Position numbers and translations under genes: made by a program. Below the pieces are notes generated by a model. It saw nothing but the letters and a program-made list of their open reading frames with translations, was not told the origin of the DNA and ran no database searches. DNA of 64,000 nt from Ga0077555 sp041397775 (GTDB lineage Bacteria > Pseudomonadota > Alphaproteobacteria > Rhizobiales > Hyphomicrobiaceae): contig JAWKWB010000002.1 of the NCBI GenBank assembly GCA_041397775.1, forward strand, positions 558,001 through 622,000. Direction: 5' to 3'. Positions 33,689 through 43,594 of the stretch are shown here, piece after piece. Every line of letters starts with the position of its first letter. The stretch's first letter is position 1.

Positions 33689-34903
33689 ATGGTCCCTAGC
33701 ACATCGACAGCTGTGCGGGCGTGGTGCCGTCTCGTTATCGCCTTGACGGCGTTCGCGATTCCGCCTCTGTGCTCGCCCGCATCCGCAGCCAGCCCCAAAG
33801 CCAACAGCGCCCAGACCGACGTCACGACCAAGGCGCGCGAAGCGATCCTGATGGACGCCGCCTCGGGCGCGATCTTGTTCCAGCACCGGGCGGACGAACC
33901 GATGTCGCCGGCGAGCATGAGCAAGCTCATGACACTCGCGCTCGTCTTCAAGGCCTTGAAGGCCGGCCGCCTGAAGCTCGACGATCAGGTCTTGATGTCC
34001 GTCAACGCCTGGCGGCGCGGCGGCGCGCCATCGGGTACATCGGCGATGTTCGTGCCGGTCAAGACGAAGGAAACCGTCGACAACCTGCTGCAAGGCATCA
34101 TCGTGCAGTCCGGCAACGACGCCGCCATCGCACTGGCCGAAGGCATCGCCGGCAGCGAGGAGACCTTCGCCGCGCTGATGACGCAGGAAGCCCGGCTGCT
34201 GGGCATGAAGAACTCGACCTTCCGCAATGCCACGGGCCTCTATCACCCCGAGCATCTGACCACGGCCCGCGATCTCGCCATCCTGGCACGCCACCTGATC
34301 ACCGAATACCCCGACCAATACTATCGCTATTCCGTGCGCGAGTTTCCCTACCGCAAGCACAAGTTCATCAACCGCAATCCCCTGCTCGGCGCATCCCTGG
34401 GCGTCGATGGCATGAAGACCGGCCACATCAAGGAGGCGGGCTACGGCATCGTCGCCTCCGCCAAGCAGGAGAACCGGCGTCTCATCCTCGTCATCAACGG
34501 CCTGCAGCGTCCCGAGGAACGCAAGAACGAGGGCATCCGCCTCCTCGAATGGGGCTTCAAGAACATCTCCGACATCAAGCTCTTCGATGCCGGCCAGGTC
34601 ATCGGACAGGCCCGTGTGTGGGGTGGCACGCGCATGTGGGTGCCGCTTCAGGCCAAGGGCGACGTGACGATCGTCCTGCCGCGCTATCCCGCCAACCAGA
34701 AACTCAAGGCGGAGATCATCTACCAGGGACCGCTGAAGCCGCCGCTGCGCAAGGGGGCCGAGGTCGCACGCCTGCGCGTCACCAGCACGTCGAATGCCGT
34801 CAGCGAGGTGCCGCTCTACGCCGGTGAAGACGTCGATGGTGGCGGCGTGGTTCGGCGCGGACTTGACTCGCTGCTGCACATGGCGTTCCGCTGGCTCCCT
34901 TGA
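33689..34903 (+). CDS. dacC: D-alanyl-D-alanine carboxypeptidase (DacC/PBP6 type)
   Basis: 404 residues. Signal peptide (RAWCRLVIALTAFAIPP, then SPASAA). Penicillin-binding motifs are intact: SMSK at 76-79, SGN at 141-143, KTG at 243-245. The C-terminal PBP5 domain (VPLQAKGDVTIVLPRYPAN) and a final amphipathic helix (LDSLLHMAFRWLP) anchor it to the inner membrane. Trims the terminal D-Ala of peptidoglycan stem peptides. GGAAG precedes the ATG. First gene of the dacC-tmk-holB-metG-tatD-MBL block. Confidence 0.94.
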   Translation: MVPSTSTAVRAWCRLVIALTAFAIPPLCSPASAASPKANSAQTDVTTKAREAILMDAASGAILFQHRADEPMSPASMSKLMTLALVFKALKAGRLKLDDQVLMSVNAWRRGGAPSGTSAMFVPVKTKETVDNLLQGIIVQSGNDAAIALAEGIAGSEETFAALMTQEARLLGMKNSTFRNATGLYHPEHLTTARDLAILARHLITEYPDQYYRYSVREFPYRKHKFINRNPLLGASLGVDGMKTGHIKEAGYGIVASAKQENRRLILVINGLQRPEERKNEGIRLLEWGFKNISDIKLFDAGQVIGQARVWGGTRMWVPLQAKGDVTIVLPRYPANQKLKAEIIYQGPLKPPLRKGAEVARLRVTSTSNAVSEVPLYAGEDVDGGGVVRRGLDSLLHMAFRWLP

Positions 34904-34947
34904 CGAGGAAATTCGGGAGAGCGCGGCGCCAGGCGGCGTCGCCGGGC

Positions 34948-35607
34948 ATGACACGCGGCACGTTCATCACATTCGAAGGCGGCGAGGGCTCGGGAAAATC
35001 CACCCAGGCGCGCCTGCTCGCGGCGACGTTGGAAGCCCGCGGCATCGCCACGGTGCTGACGCGCGAGCCCGGTGGCACCCCGCGCGCCGAGCGCATCCGG
35101 GACATCCTGCTCGATCACACCTTGCCGCCGGGAGGCGCGCTGCACGAGGCGCTGCTCTTCAATGCCGCCCGCGTCGATCACCTGGACGCCCTCGTCCGGC
35201 CGGCACTGGCGCGTGGTGCATGGGTGATCTGTGACCGCTTCCTCGATTCCACCCGCGCCTATCAGGGCGCAGCCGGTACATTGCCGCCCTCGACCCTGGC
35301 CACGCTCGAATCGCTCGTCGTCGGGCCGGACCTGCCGGACCTCACGTTCGTGATGGACCTCGACCCCGTGGCCGGTCTTCGCCGGGCTCGAAACCGCAAT
35401 ACCCAGGCAACGCCATCCCACAGCGCACCCGACGCCTTCGAATCGCGCGACCTGGCCTTTCACACCCGCCTGCGCGCGGCCTATCTCGCCATCACCGCAG
35501 CCGAACCCGCGCGCTGCCGGCTGATCGATGCCGCCCAGCCTCCCGACGTCGTCGCATCGCTGGTTGCTGCAGCCGTCGAGCCGTTGATCCGGCGGGGTCG
35601 CGGCTGA
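34948..35607 (+). CDS. tmk: Thymidylate kinase
   Basis: 219 residues. P-loop FITFEGGEGSGKSTQARLLA, the DRX motif in VICDRFLDSTRAYQG, and TREPGGTPRAERIR. Converts dTMP to dTDP for DNA synthesis. ATG at MTRGTFITFEGG is used; a longer start exists 16 codons upstream. Stop and the holB start share one base (TGATG). Confidence 0.95.
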   Translation: MTRGTFITFEGGEGSGKSTQARLLAATLEARGIATVLTREPGGTPRAERIRDILLDHTLPPGGALHEALLFNAARVDHLDALVRPALARGAWVICDRFLDSTRAYQGAAGTLPPSTLATLESLVVGPDLPDLTFVMDLDPVAGLRRARNRNTQATPSHSAPDAFESRDLAFHTRLRAAYLAITAAEPARCRLIDAAQPPDVVASLVAAAVEPLIRRGRG

Positions 35608-36728
35608 TGGCCCGTGCCCCCATCGCGCCGGAGATAGAGACCCTTCCCGAGGCCGACCGGCTCGAGGACTTCCCCCACCCGCGCCACACGGCCGCTCTCT
35701 TCGGCCACGATGCGGCCGAACGCGCCCTTACCCACGGCGTCGCACAGGGGCGCATGCACCACGGCTGGCTCATCGCGGGACCGGAAGGGGTCGGCAAGGC
35801 GACGCTGGCGTGGCGCCTCGCGCGCCATCTGCTGGCCAGACCCGGCGAGCGCGACGCCTTCGGCGAAAGTCTCGAGGTGCCGCCGGAGACGACCGCGGCC
35901 CGGCAGGTCGCGGCACTCTCCCACCCCGACCTGCTCCTGCTGCGACGCGTCTGGGACACCCGGACGAAGCGCTTCACCACGGGCATTCCCGTCGACGAGG
36001 TGCGCCGGCTGCGGTCGTTCCTCACCCACACGTCCGCCCACGATGCCAACCGTGTCGTCATCGTCGACAGCGCCGACGAGCTGAATACCGCTGCCGCCAA
36101 CGCGCTCCTGAAATCACTCGAAGAACCACCCGCCAACACGTTCTTTCTCCTGGTGACGTCCGCGCCGGGACGCCTCCTACCGACCATCCGCTCGCGATGC
36201 CGAATGCTCGAGTTGCATGCACTTGGCACGCAGGACCTCAAGCTGGCGGCGCTCAAGGCCCTCGAAGGCACCGACATCGAGCCTCCCGGCCCGTCGGAAT
36301 GGGTCCATTTGACCGCCATCGCCGACGGCAGCGTGCGCCGCCTGCTGATGCTGTGGGGTCTGAAAGGCCTCGACTTGCAGGAGCGCATCGAGGCCCTGCT
36401 GGGCGCCAGCCGCAAGCTCGACTGGCCCAAGGTACATGCCCTCGGCGACGAGTTGGCCTCGCCCGCATCGGCCGCGCGCTTCGAGTTGTTTTTCGATCTG
36501 CTTTTACGTCAGATCGCGCTGATGACACGGGCGCGCGCCACCGGCGAGACCGAGGCTGGTCCGGGCCGGCTGGCACAACGTCTCATCGCCGATGCAGCGC
36601 TTGCCTCGTGGGCCGAGCTGTGGGAAACAATCGCGCGAGAGAAAGGTGAGACTCAAGCGCTCAATCTCGATCGCAAGTCATTGATTCTCGAAACCTTTCG
36701 GCGCATCGAGACGGTCGCGCGCGCCTGA
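35607..36728 (+). CDS. holB: DNA polymerase III subunit delta'
   Basis: 373 residues, clamp-loader AAA+ subunit. Walker-A-like GPEGVGKATLAWRLARHLL, sensor region RVVIVDSADELNTAAANALL, SLEEPPANTFFLLVTSAPGR with TIRSRCRMLEL following. Loads the beta clamp together with gamma/tau and delta. Coupled to tmk by the one-base overlap and followed by metG. Confidence 0.94.
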   Translation: MARAPIAPEIETLPEADRLEDFPHPRHTAALFGHDAAERALTHGVAQGRMHHGWLIAGPEGVGKATLAWRLARHLLARPGERDAFGESLEVPPETTAARQVAALSHPDLLLLRRVWDTRTKRFTTGIPVDEVRRLRSFLTHTSAHDANRVVIVDSADELNTAAANALLKSLEEPPANTFFLLVTSAPGRLLPTIRSRCRMLELHALGTQDLKLAALKALEGTDIEPPGPSEWVHLTAIADGSVRRLLMLWGLKGLDLQERIEALLGASRKLDWPKVHALGDELASPASAARFELFFDLLLRQIALMTRARATGETEAGPGRLAQRLIADAALASWAELWETIAREKGETQALNLDRKSLILETFRRIETVARA

Positions 36729-36788
36729 ATGCCCCAAGCGGCACCGGGCCCTGTGTCCCCTCGACAATCAACGGACACAAGGCCTCGC

Positions 36789-38405
36789 ATGACCACGCGC
36801 GAGAAATTCTACATCACCACCGCGATTTCCTACCCCAATGGCGTGCCCCACATCGGCCACGCCTACGAAGCGATCGCCACCGACGCCATCGCCCGGTTCG
36901 AGCGTCTCGACGGCCGCGACGTGCTCTTCCTGACGGGCACGGACGAGCACGGCTTGAAGATGAAGCAGACCGCGCAACGCGAAGGCGTCACCCCGCGTGA
37001 ACTGGCCGACCGGAACTCCGCCCGCTTCCGCGAGATGGCGAAGGCCCTCGACCTGTCCAACGACGATTTCATCCGCACGACGGAGCCGCGCCACTACGAG
37101 GCCTGCACCGAGCTGTGGCGGCGCATGGAGGCTGCCGGCGATATCTTCCTCAAGAAGTACGCCGGCTGGTATTCGGTCCGCGACGAGGCGTTCTATCGCG
37201 AAAGCGAGACGCGCGTGGAGAACGGCGTGCGGCTCGGTCCCCAGGGCAGCCCGGTCGAATGGACGGAGGAGGAGACCTACTTCTTCCGCCTGTCGCGCTA
37301 CGAGGCGCCCTTGCTGGCTCACTACGAAGCCAATCCGGATTTCATCCTGCCGCCCGAGCGGCGCAACGAGGTCGTCAGCTTCGTCAAGAGCGGTCTGGAA
37401 GATCTGGCGGTATCGCGCACCACTCTCGACTGGGGCATCCCCGTGCCCGGCAAGCCCGGCCATGTCATGTACGTGTGGGTCGACGCGCTCAACAACTACG
37501 TCACCGCGACCGGCCTCCTCAACGAGAAGGACGATGGCCGCCGCCACTACTGGCCCGCCGACGTGCACGTCATCGGCAAGGACATCGTGCGCTTCCATGC
37601 CGTCTACTGGCCAGCCTTCCTGATGTCGGCCGGCGTGCCCTTGCCCAAGCGCGTCTTCGGCCACGGTTTCCTGACCAACCGCGGCGAGAAGATGTCGAAG
37701 TCGGTCGGCAACGTCATCGACCCCTTCGATCTGGTCGGCACCTATGGTGTCGATCCCGTGCGCTTCTTCTTCCTGCGCGAAGTCGCGTTCGGCCAGGACG
37801 GCAGCTACAGCGCGGACGCCATCGAGACGCGGCTCAACGCCGATCTCGCCAACGGCCTGGGCAACCTCGCCCAACGCTGCCTGTCGATGATCGCCAAGGG
37901 TTTCGAGGGCAAGGTCCCCACCCCCGGCGCCTTCACCGATGCCGACGAGGCGCTTCTGGCCGCAGCCGACGCCCTCTATCCGGCGGCACGCACGGCCATG
38001 AATTCCCAGTCGATCAAGGCATGGCTCGACGCCGTCTGGGATGTCATCGGCCAGGCCGACCGGTATTTCGCCAGCGAGAAGCCGTTCGACAAGACGCTGT
38101 CTGTCGAGCGCAAGGGCACGATCCTCTACGTGACGGCTGAAGTCGTGCGCCAACTCGCCATCCTGGCGCAGCCGGCCATGCCGCAGTCCGCCGAAAAACT
38201 CCTCGGCCTGCTGGCCCAGCCCGCCGAGCGCGCGACGTTCGCACACCTGGGCGCAGCGGGACGCCTCGTGCCCGGCACCCTCCTGCCACCGCCAGTCGGC
38301 GTATTCCCGCGCTACGTGCGGCCCGATGCCGATGCTGGCGCGGCGCCAGCCAAGGCGCCGAAGAAGGCCAAGGCCCCCAAGCCCGTCAAAGACGAGACGG
38401 CATGA
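36789..38405 (+). CDS. metG: Methionyl-tRNA synthetase
   Basis: 538 residues. Class I signatures HIGH as VPHIGHAYEAIATDAIARFE and KMSKS as GEKMSKSVGNVIDPFDLVGT; WVDALNNYVTATG also conserved. No zinc-knuckle cysteine cluster is visible, as in the short alphaproteobacterial type. A Lys/Ala/Pro-rich C-terminal tail (AKAPKKAKAPKPVKDETA) is non-catalytic. ATG at MTTREKFYITT fits homologues. Stop overlaps tatD start (ATGA). Confidence 0.95.
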   Translation: MTTREKFYITTAISYPNGVPHIGHAYEAIATDAIARFERLDGRDVLFLTGTDEHGLKMKQTAQREGVTPRELADRNSARFREMAKALDLSNDDFIRTTEPRHYEACTELWRRMEAAGDIFLKKYAGWYSVRDEAFYRESETRVENGVRLGPQGSPVEWTEEETYFFRLSRYEAPLLAHYEANPDFILPPERRNEVVSFVKSGLEDLAVSRTTLDWGIPVPGKPGHVMYVWVDALNNYVTATGLLNEKDDGRRHYWPADVHVIGKDIVRFHAVYWPAFLMSAGVPLPKRVFGHGFLTNRGEKMSKSVGNVIDPFDLVGTYGVDPVRFFFLREVAFGQDGSYSADAIETRLNADLANGLGNLAQRCLSMIAKGFEGKVPTPGAFTDADEALLAAADALYPAARTAMNSQSIKAWLDAVWDVIGQADRYFASEKPFDKTLSVERKGTILYVTAEVVRQLAILAQPAMPQSAEKLLGLLAQPAERATFAHLGAAGRLVPGTLLPPPVGVFPRYVRPDADAGAAPAKAPKKAKAPKPVKDETA

Positions 38406-39205
38406 TGCTCGTCGATCATCATTGTCATCTCGACGGGCCGGCCTTCGATGGCGATCGCGATGCGGTGATCGCGCGCGCCAAGGAGGCGGGCGTCGGGGTG
38501 CTCGTCACCATTTCAACGCGCGTGCGCCTTTTCGACACCTACCGCGCCATCGCCGAAGCGCATCCCAATGTCTTCTTCACCGTCGGCACGCATCCCCACG
38601 TCGCGCACGAGGAACTGGACATTCCCGTCGAGGAGATCGTGCGGCTGTCGGCACACCCCAAGTGCGTCGGCATCGGCGAAGCGGGTCTCGACTATTTTTA
38701 CGAGCACTCGAGCCCGCAGGCCCAGGCGCAGGGCTTCCGCAATCACATCGCAGCCGCCCGCATCACCGGCCTGCCTCTCGAGATCCACACGCGCAGCGCC
38801 GACGAGGACGCCGCACGCATCCTCGAGGACGAAATGGAGAAAGGGCCGTTCAAGGCGCTGCTGCACTGCTACACCGGCGGGGTGGAACTGGCCCGGCGCG
38901 CCGTGGACCTGGGGCTTTATGTCTCCTTCTCCGGCGTCATCACCTTCAAGAAGGCCGACGCCTTGCGGGCGCTGGCCGCCGAAGTGCCGCTCGACCGGCT
39001 CCTGGTCGAGACGGATGCACCCTACCTCGCCCCCGAGCCCAATCGCGGCAAGCGATGCGAGCCCGCCCACGTCGTGCACACGGCTGCCGCCCTCGCGCGC
39101 GTCAAGGGCGTGAGCCCCGCCGAGATGGCCCGCATCACCACCGCGAATTTCCAGCGGCTCTATGCCAAGGTGCCCGCTGACGCCCTAAAGCAGGAGGCCG
39201 CATGA
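38402..39205 (+). CDS. TatD family metal-dependent hydrolase/DNase
   Basis: 267 residues of the amidohydrolase-like TIM barrel. Metal ligands: LVDHHCHLDG at the N-terminus, GEAGLDYFYE, EIHTRSADED, LLHCYTGG, and LVETDAPYLAPEP. Family members are 3'-5' exonucleases or D-aminoacyl-type hydrolases. Overlaps metG by 4 bp and the following MBL gene by 4 bp, so all three are translationally coupled. Confidence 0.93.
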   Translation: MMLVDHHCHLDGPAFDGDRDAVIARAKEAGVGVLVTISTRVRLFDTYRAIAEAHPNVFFTVGTHPHVAHEELDIPVEEIVRLSAHPKCVGIGEAGLDYFYEHSSPQAQAQGFRNHIAAARITGLPLEIHTRSADEDAARILEDEMEKGPFKALLHCYTGGVELARRAVDLGLYVSFSGVITFKKADALRALAAEVPLDRLLVETDAPYLAPEPNRGKRCEPAHVVHTAAALARVKGVSPAEMARITTANFQRLYAKVPADALKQEAA

Positions 39206-40002
39206 GCTACCGCCTCACCCTCATGGGAACGGGGTCGTCGGGCGGCGTGCCACGTCTCGGCAATCACTGGGGCGCCTGTGACCCCAAGAACCCGAAGAAC
39301 CGCCGCCGCCGCTGCTCCGCACTCGTCGAGCGCTTTTCGGGGCGTGGCCGCACGACCGCGATCATCGACACGCCCCCCGACATCCGCGAGCAATTGCTGG
39401 ATGCCGACATCAGCAGCGTCGACGGCGTGCTCTACACGCACGATCACGCCGACCACACGCACGGTATCGACGACCTGCGCATGCTGGCCTTCAACATGCG
39501 CAAGCGCGTCGACGTCTATTTCGACGCCGTAACACGCGCCTCTCTGACGTCGCGCTTCGGCTACTGCTTCGAGGCGCCACCCAATTCGGGCTATCCCCCG
39601 ATCCTCAACGCTTACGATCTGAAGGCCGCATCGCCCGTCACCATCCACGGCGCAGCCGGACCCATCGAGATGCTCCCGGTGGCGCAGCAGCACGGCGACA
39701 TCACGTCCTTCGGCTTCCGCATCGGCAATGTCGCCTATTCGCCCGACATCAGCGACCTCTCCGATGAATCGGCAGCCCTGCTGCAGGGCTTGGACGTGTG
39801 GATCGTCGATGCCCTGCGCTATATCCCGCATCCCTCGCACTTCACCGTCAAACAGGCGCTCGGCTGGATCGAGCGGCTGAAGCCCAAGCGCGCATTTCTC
39901 ACGCACTTGCACATCGACCTCGACTACGAAAAGCTCGCGAAGGAGCTTCCCGAAAACGTCGCACCCGCTTACGACGGTTTGCAGATCGTCTTCGAGTCGT
40001 AG
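39202..40002 (+). CDS. MBL-fold metallohydrolase (PhnP/RNase Z-like)
   Basis: 266 residues. LMGTGSSGGVPRLGNHWGAC opens as in PhnP-type phosphodiesterases; two-metal motif is LYTHDHADHTHGIDDL; later AYSPDISDLSD and FLTHLHIDLDYEKL give remaining ligands. In alphaproteobacteria this gene is part of the metG-tatD block; it probably hydrolyses a cyclic phosphodiester, but the substrate is not known. Confidence 0.9.
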   Translation: MSYRLTLMGTGSSGGVPRLGNHWGACDPKNPKNRRRRCSALVERFSGRGRTTAIIDTPPDIREQLLDADISSVDGVLYTHDHADHTHGIDDLRMLAFNMRKRVDVYFDAVTRASLTSRFGYCFEAPPNSGYPPILNAYDLKAASPVTIHGAAGPIEMLPVAQQHGDITSFGFRIGNVAYSPDISDLSDESAALLQGLDVWIVDALRYIPHPSHFTVKQALGWIERLKPKRAFLTHLHIDLDYEKLAKELPENVAPAYDGLQIVFES

Positions 40003-40044
40003 AATTCTGCAGAAATCATCGGTCGAATCGGGAGCCATCGAGAA

Positions 40045-41151
40045 ATGCGACGACTGCTTGTCATGCTTTGGGCGCTGGCCGGCTTGGCGCTGGCTCTACC
40101 CCGGGACGCAACAGCCGAGGCGGCAGCCCCGCCGGCGAGCATCGACGACACCGCACGTATCCTGGCGGGATTGAGCGTGCCGGCGAATTCACCTTTGCAC
40201 GCCCTGATGAACGATCCGGGCTGGAAGCAGCACGCCCAGTTCTTCGACAAGGAATGGGCGGCGCTGGAAAAGCGCCAGCTCTCCAAGGTCCGCACCTTCT
40301 CCGAGAGCTACTTGAAGACCCCGCAGAAGACGCTGTTCTACTTCTTCAGCGGTCCCGACATCCTCTACGGGCAGGCATTCTTTCCGAAAGCAAAGACATA
40401 CGTGCTCGCCGGCCTCGAGCCGGTTGGCCTCATTCCCGACCTTGCCAAGATCCGCAAGGGTCGCATGGGTCCCGCGCTGGCGCCCTTGAAGACGTCGCTG
40501 CGCCATCTCATGGGCTTCAGCTATTTCATCACCCTCGACATGGGCAAGCATCTCGCGCAGGGGCCGCTGCCCGGCGTGATGCCGATCCTCTACGTGTTCC
40601 TGTCGCGTGCGGGCAATACCGTGAAGGACGCCGCCTACGTCAACCTCGATGCGGACGGCAAGGTCACCACCTCCGGCGATGCGCCGAAGGACTACAAGAA
40701 CCGCCCCCGTGCCCTCAAGATCACGTTCGTGGGGCCCGACAAGGAAGAGCGTACGCTCTACTACTTCAGCACGGATCTGGCCAATTCCGGCGTCGCCAAA
40801 AGCGGCTTCCTGAAGTTCTGCCAGACGCTCGCCCCCGGCGATGCCTTCGTGAAGAGTGCGTCCTATCTGATGCACAATTCCGTGTTCTCGACGGTGCGCG
40901 AGTTCGTCCTCGCCAACAGCCGCACGATCCTGCAGGACGACACCGGCGTGCCGCTCTCCTTCTTCAAGAAGGACGAGTGGACCTTGCAGCCCTACGGCGT
41001 CTACACGGCGCCGATCCCGGTGTTCAAGCACAACTACCAGACGAAGATGAAAGAGCTCTTCGCCAAGGGCAAGCCACCGAAGTTCGACTTCAGCCTGGGC
41101 TATCGCTGGCGCCCCGGACAGTCGAACCTGGTGCAGGCCACGCGCAAGTAG
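40045..41151 (+). CDS. Exported protein of unknown function
   Basis: 368 residues, not recognised. Signal peptide MRRLLVMLWALAGLALALPR then DATAEA. The mature part contains a repeatable pattern: FDKEWAALEKRQLSKVRTFS, KTLFYFFSGPDILYGQAFFP, and YVFLSRAGNTVKDAAYVNLD. It lacks obvious enzymatic motifs; it is soluble and probably periplasmic. It is transcribed in the same direction 42 bp after the MBL gene, and converges with tgt. Homologues appear limited to related alphaproteobacteria, by memory. Confidence 0.7.
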   Translation: MRRLLVMLWALAGLALALPRDATAEAAAPPASIDDTARILAGLSVPANSPLHALMNDPGWKQHAQFFDKEWAALEKRQLSKVRTFSESYLKTPQKTLFYFFSGPDILYGQAFFPKAKTYVLAGLEPVGLIPDLAKIRKGRMGPALAPLKTSLRHLMGFSYFITLDMGKHLAQGPLPGVMPILYVFLSRAGNTVKDAAYVNLDADGKVTTSGDAPKDYKNRPRALKITFVGPDKEERTLYYFSTDLANSGVAKSGFLKFCQTLAPGDAFVKSASYLMHNSVFSTVREFVLANSRTILQDDTGVPLSFFKKDEWTLQPYGVYTAPIPVFKHNYQTKMKELFAKGKPPKFDFSLGYRWRPGQSNLVQATRK

Positions 41152-41192
41152 CGCGCACCCGGGTCCTACGGTCATTGCAACGGCGGCGGCGC

Positions 41193-42317
<1,125 letters not shown>

Positions 42318-42438
42318 AGGTCACGTTTGCTCGCGTTCGTGGAGGCGGCCCGGCAGGGCATCGCGCATTTGCGCATCACATAGACGCCCCGGCCGCCGAT
42401 CACAACATCGGCCCCCGCGCGCCACTCCCGCGCGCCAC

Positions 42439-43548
42439 TCACCCCGCGCGAAAGAGCAGCGAGCCGTCGCCATAGGAATAGAACCGGTAGCCCGCCGCCA
42501 TGGCATGGGCATAGGCCTGCCGCATGGTATCGCGCCCCGCGAAGGCCGAGACCAGCATGAACAAGGTGGACCGCGGCAGGTGGAAATTCGTCATGAGCAC
42601 GTCGACCGCACGAAACCGATACCCGGGCGTGATGAAGATGTCGGTTTCCCCGGAGAAGGGCGCGATGGTTCCATCGGCGCGGGCAGCCGTTTCTAGAACA
42701 CGCAGCGGTGTGGTCCCGACCGCGACGATGCGCCCCCCTGCAGCACGCACCCGGTTGAGCGCACACGCAGTCTCTGGTGAGATTTCCGCCCACTCCGAAT
42801 GCATCTGGTGCGCGTCGGTGTCTTCCGCCTTGACCGGCAGGAACGTGCCCGCCCCCACATGCAGCGTAACGGTGTGACGGGAAACACCGCGCTTATCGAG
42901 AGCGGAGATGAGATCCGGCGTGAAATGCAGCGCCGCCGTCGGCGCCGCAACCGCCCCTTCGTTCACCGCGAACATGGTCTGGTAGCTCTGTGCGTCCGTG
43001 GCGTCCGCCGCCCGCCGCGCCGCGATGTAGGGCGGCAGCGGCATGTTGCCGAGGGTCGCGACCGCCTCGTCCAGGTAGGCCCCGTGCAGCGAGAAGGCGA
43101 GGTCGATCTCCCCCGCCTCGCCTTTCCGCTCGACCGTCGCCGAAAGCGCACCGGCAAAGCAGACCCGCCCCTCACGTTCGAACACGATGCGGTCGCCGAC
43201 CGCCAGCCGCTTGCCCGGACGTGCAAACACGCGCCAATGGCTCTCGTCGAGACGCCGGATCAGGGTCAGCGAAATGTGTGCGATCGCGCCATCCGCCCGC
43301 GTGCGCGTGCCATCGAGCGCGGCGGGGATCACCTTGGTATCGTTGACCACGAGCGCATCGCCGGGACGCAGGAGGGAAGGCAGGTCGCAGACCTGGCGAT
43401 CCTCCAGGATGGCCGTCGCAGCGAATGGAGGGACCGGAATCGCGGCCTGCGGGCGCACGACGAGCAGGCGTGCGGCATCGCGCGGCTCGGCCGGGCGAAG
43501 TGCAATCAGGTCGTCGGGCAGATCGAAATCGAAGAGGTCGGTGCGCAT
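42439..43548 (-). CDS. queA: S-adenosylmethionine:tRNA ribosyltransferase-isomerase
   Basis: 369 residues. FDFDLPDDLIALRPAEPRDA at the N-terminus and VNDTKVIPAAL are QueA signatures, as are HVGAGTFLPVKAEDTDAHQM and RYRFRAVD-like PGYRFRAVDVLMTNFHLPRS. Makes epoxyqueuosine on tRNA from preQ1. Upstream of tgt in the same direction; together with two cyclophilins it forms the ppi-queA-tgt order seen in Hyphomicrobiales. Confidence 0.95.
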   Translation of the reverse strand: MRTDLFDFDLPDDLIALRPAEPRDAARLLVVRPQAAIPVPPFAATAILEDRQVCDLPSLLRPGDALVVNDTKVIPAALDGTRTRADGAIAHISLTLIRRLDESHWRVFARPGKRLAVGDRIVFEREGRVCFAGALSATVERKGEAGEIDLAFSLHGAYLDEAVATLGNMPLPPYIAARRAADATDAQSYQTMFAVNEGAVAAPTAALHFTPDLISALDKRGVSRHTVTLHVGAGTFLPVKAEDTDAHQMHSEWAEISPETACALNRVRAAGGRIVAVGTTPLRVLETAARADGTIAPFSGETDIFITPGYRFRAVDVLMTNFHLPRSTLFMLVSAFAGRDTMRQAYAHAMAAGYRFYSYGDGSLLFRAG

Positions 43549-43594
43549 GCCCTCTCCTCTCGCAGACGGACGTCGGCGTCAACGAGCCAGGCGC

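Noticed and set aside
36768..38246. 492-residue minus-strand open frame over metG
   Set aside because: Antisense to intact methionyl-tRNA synthetase.
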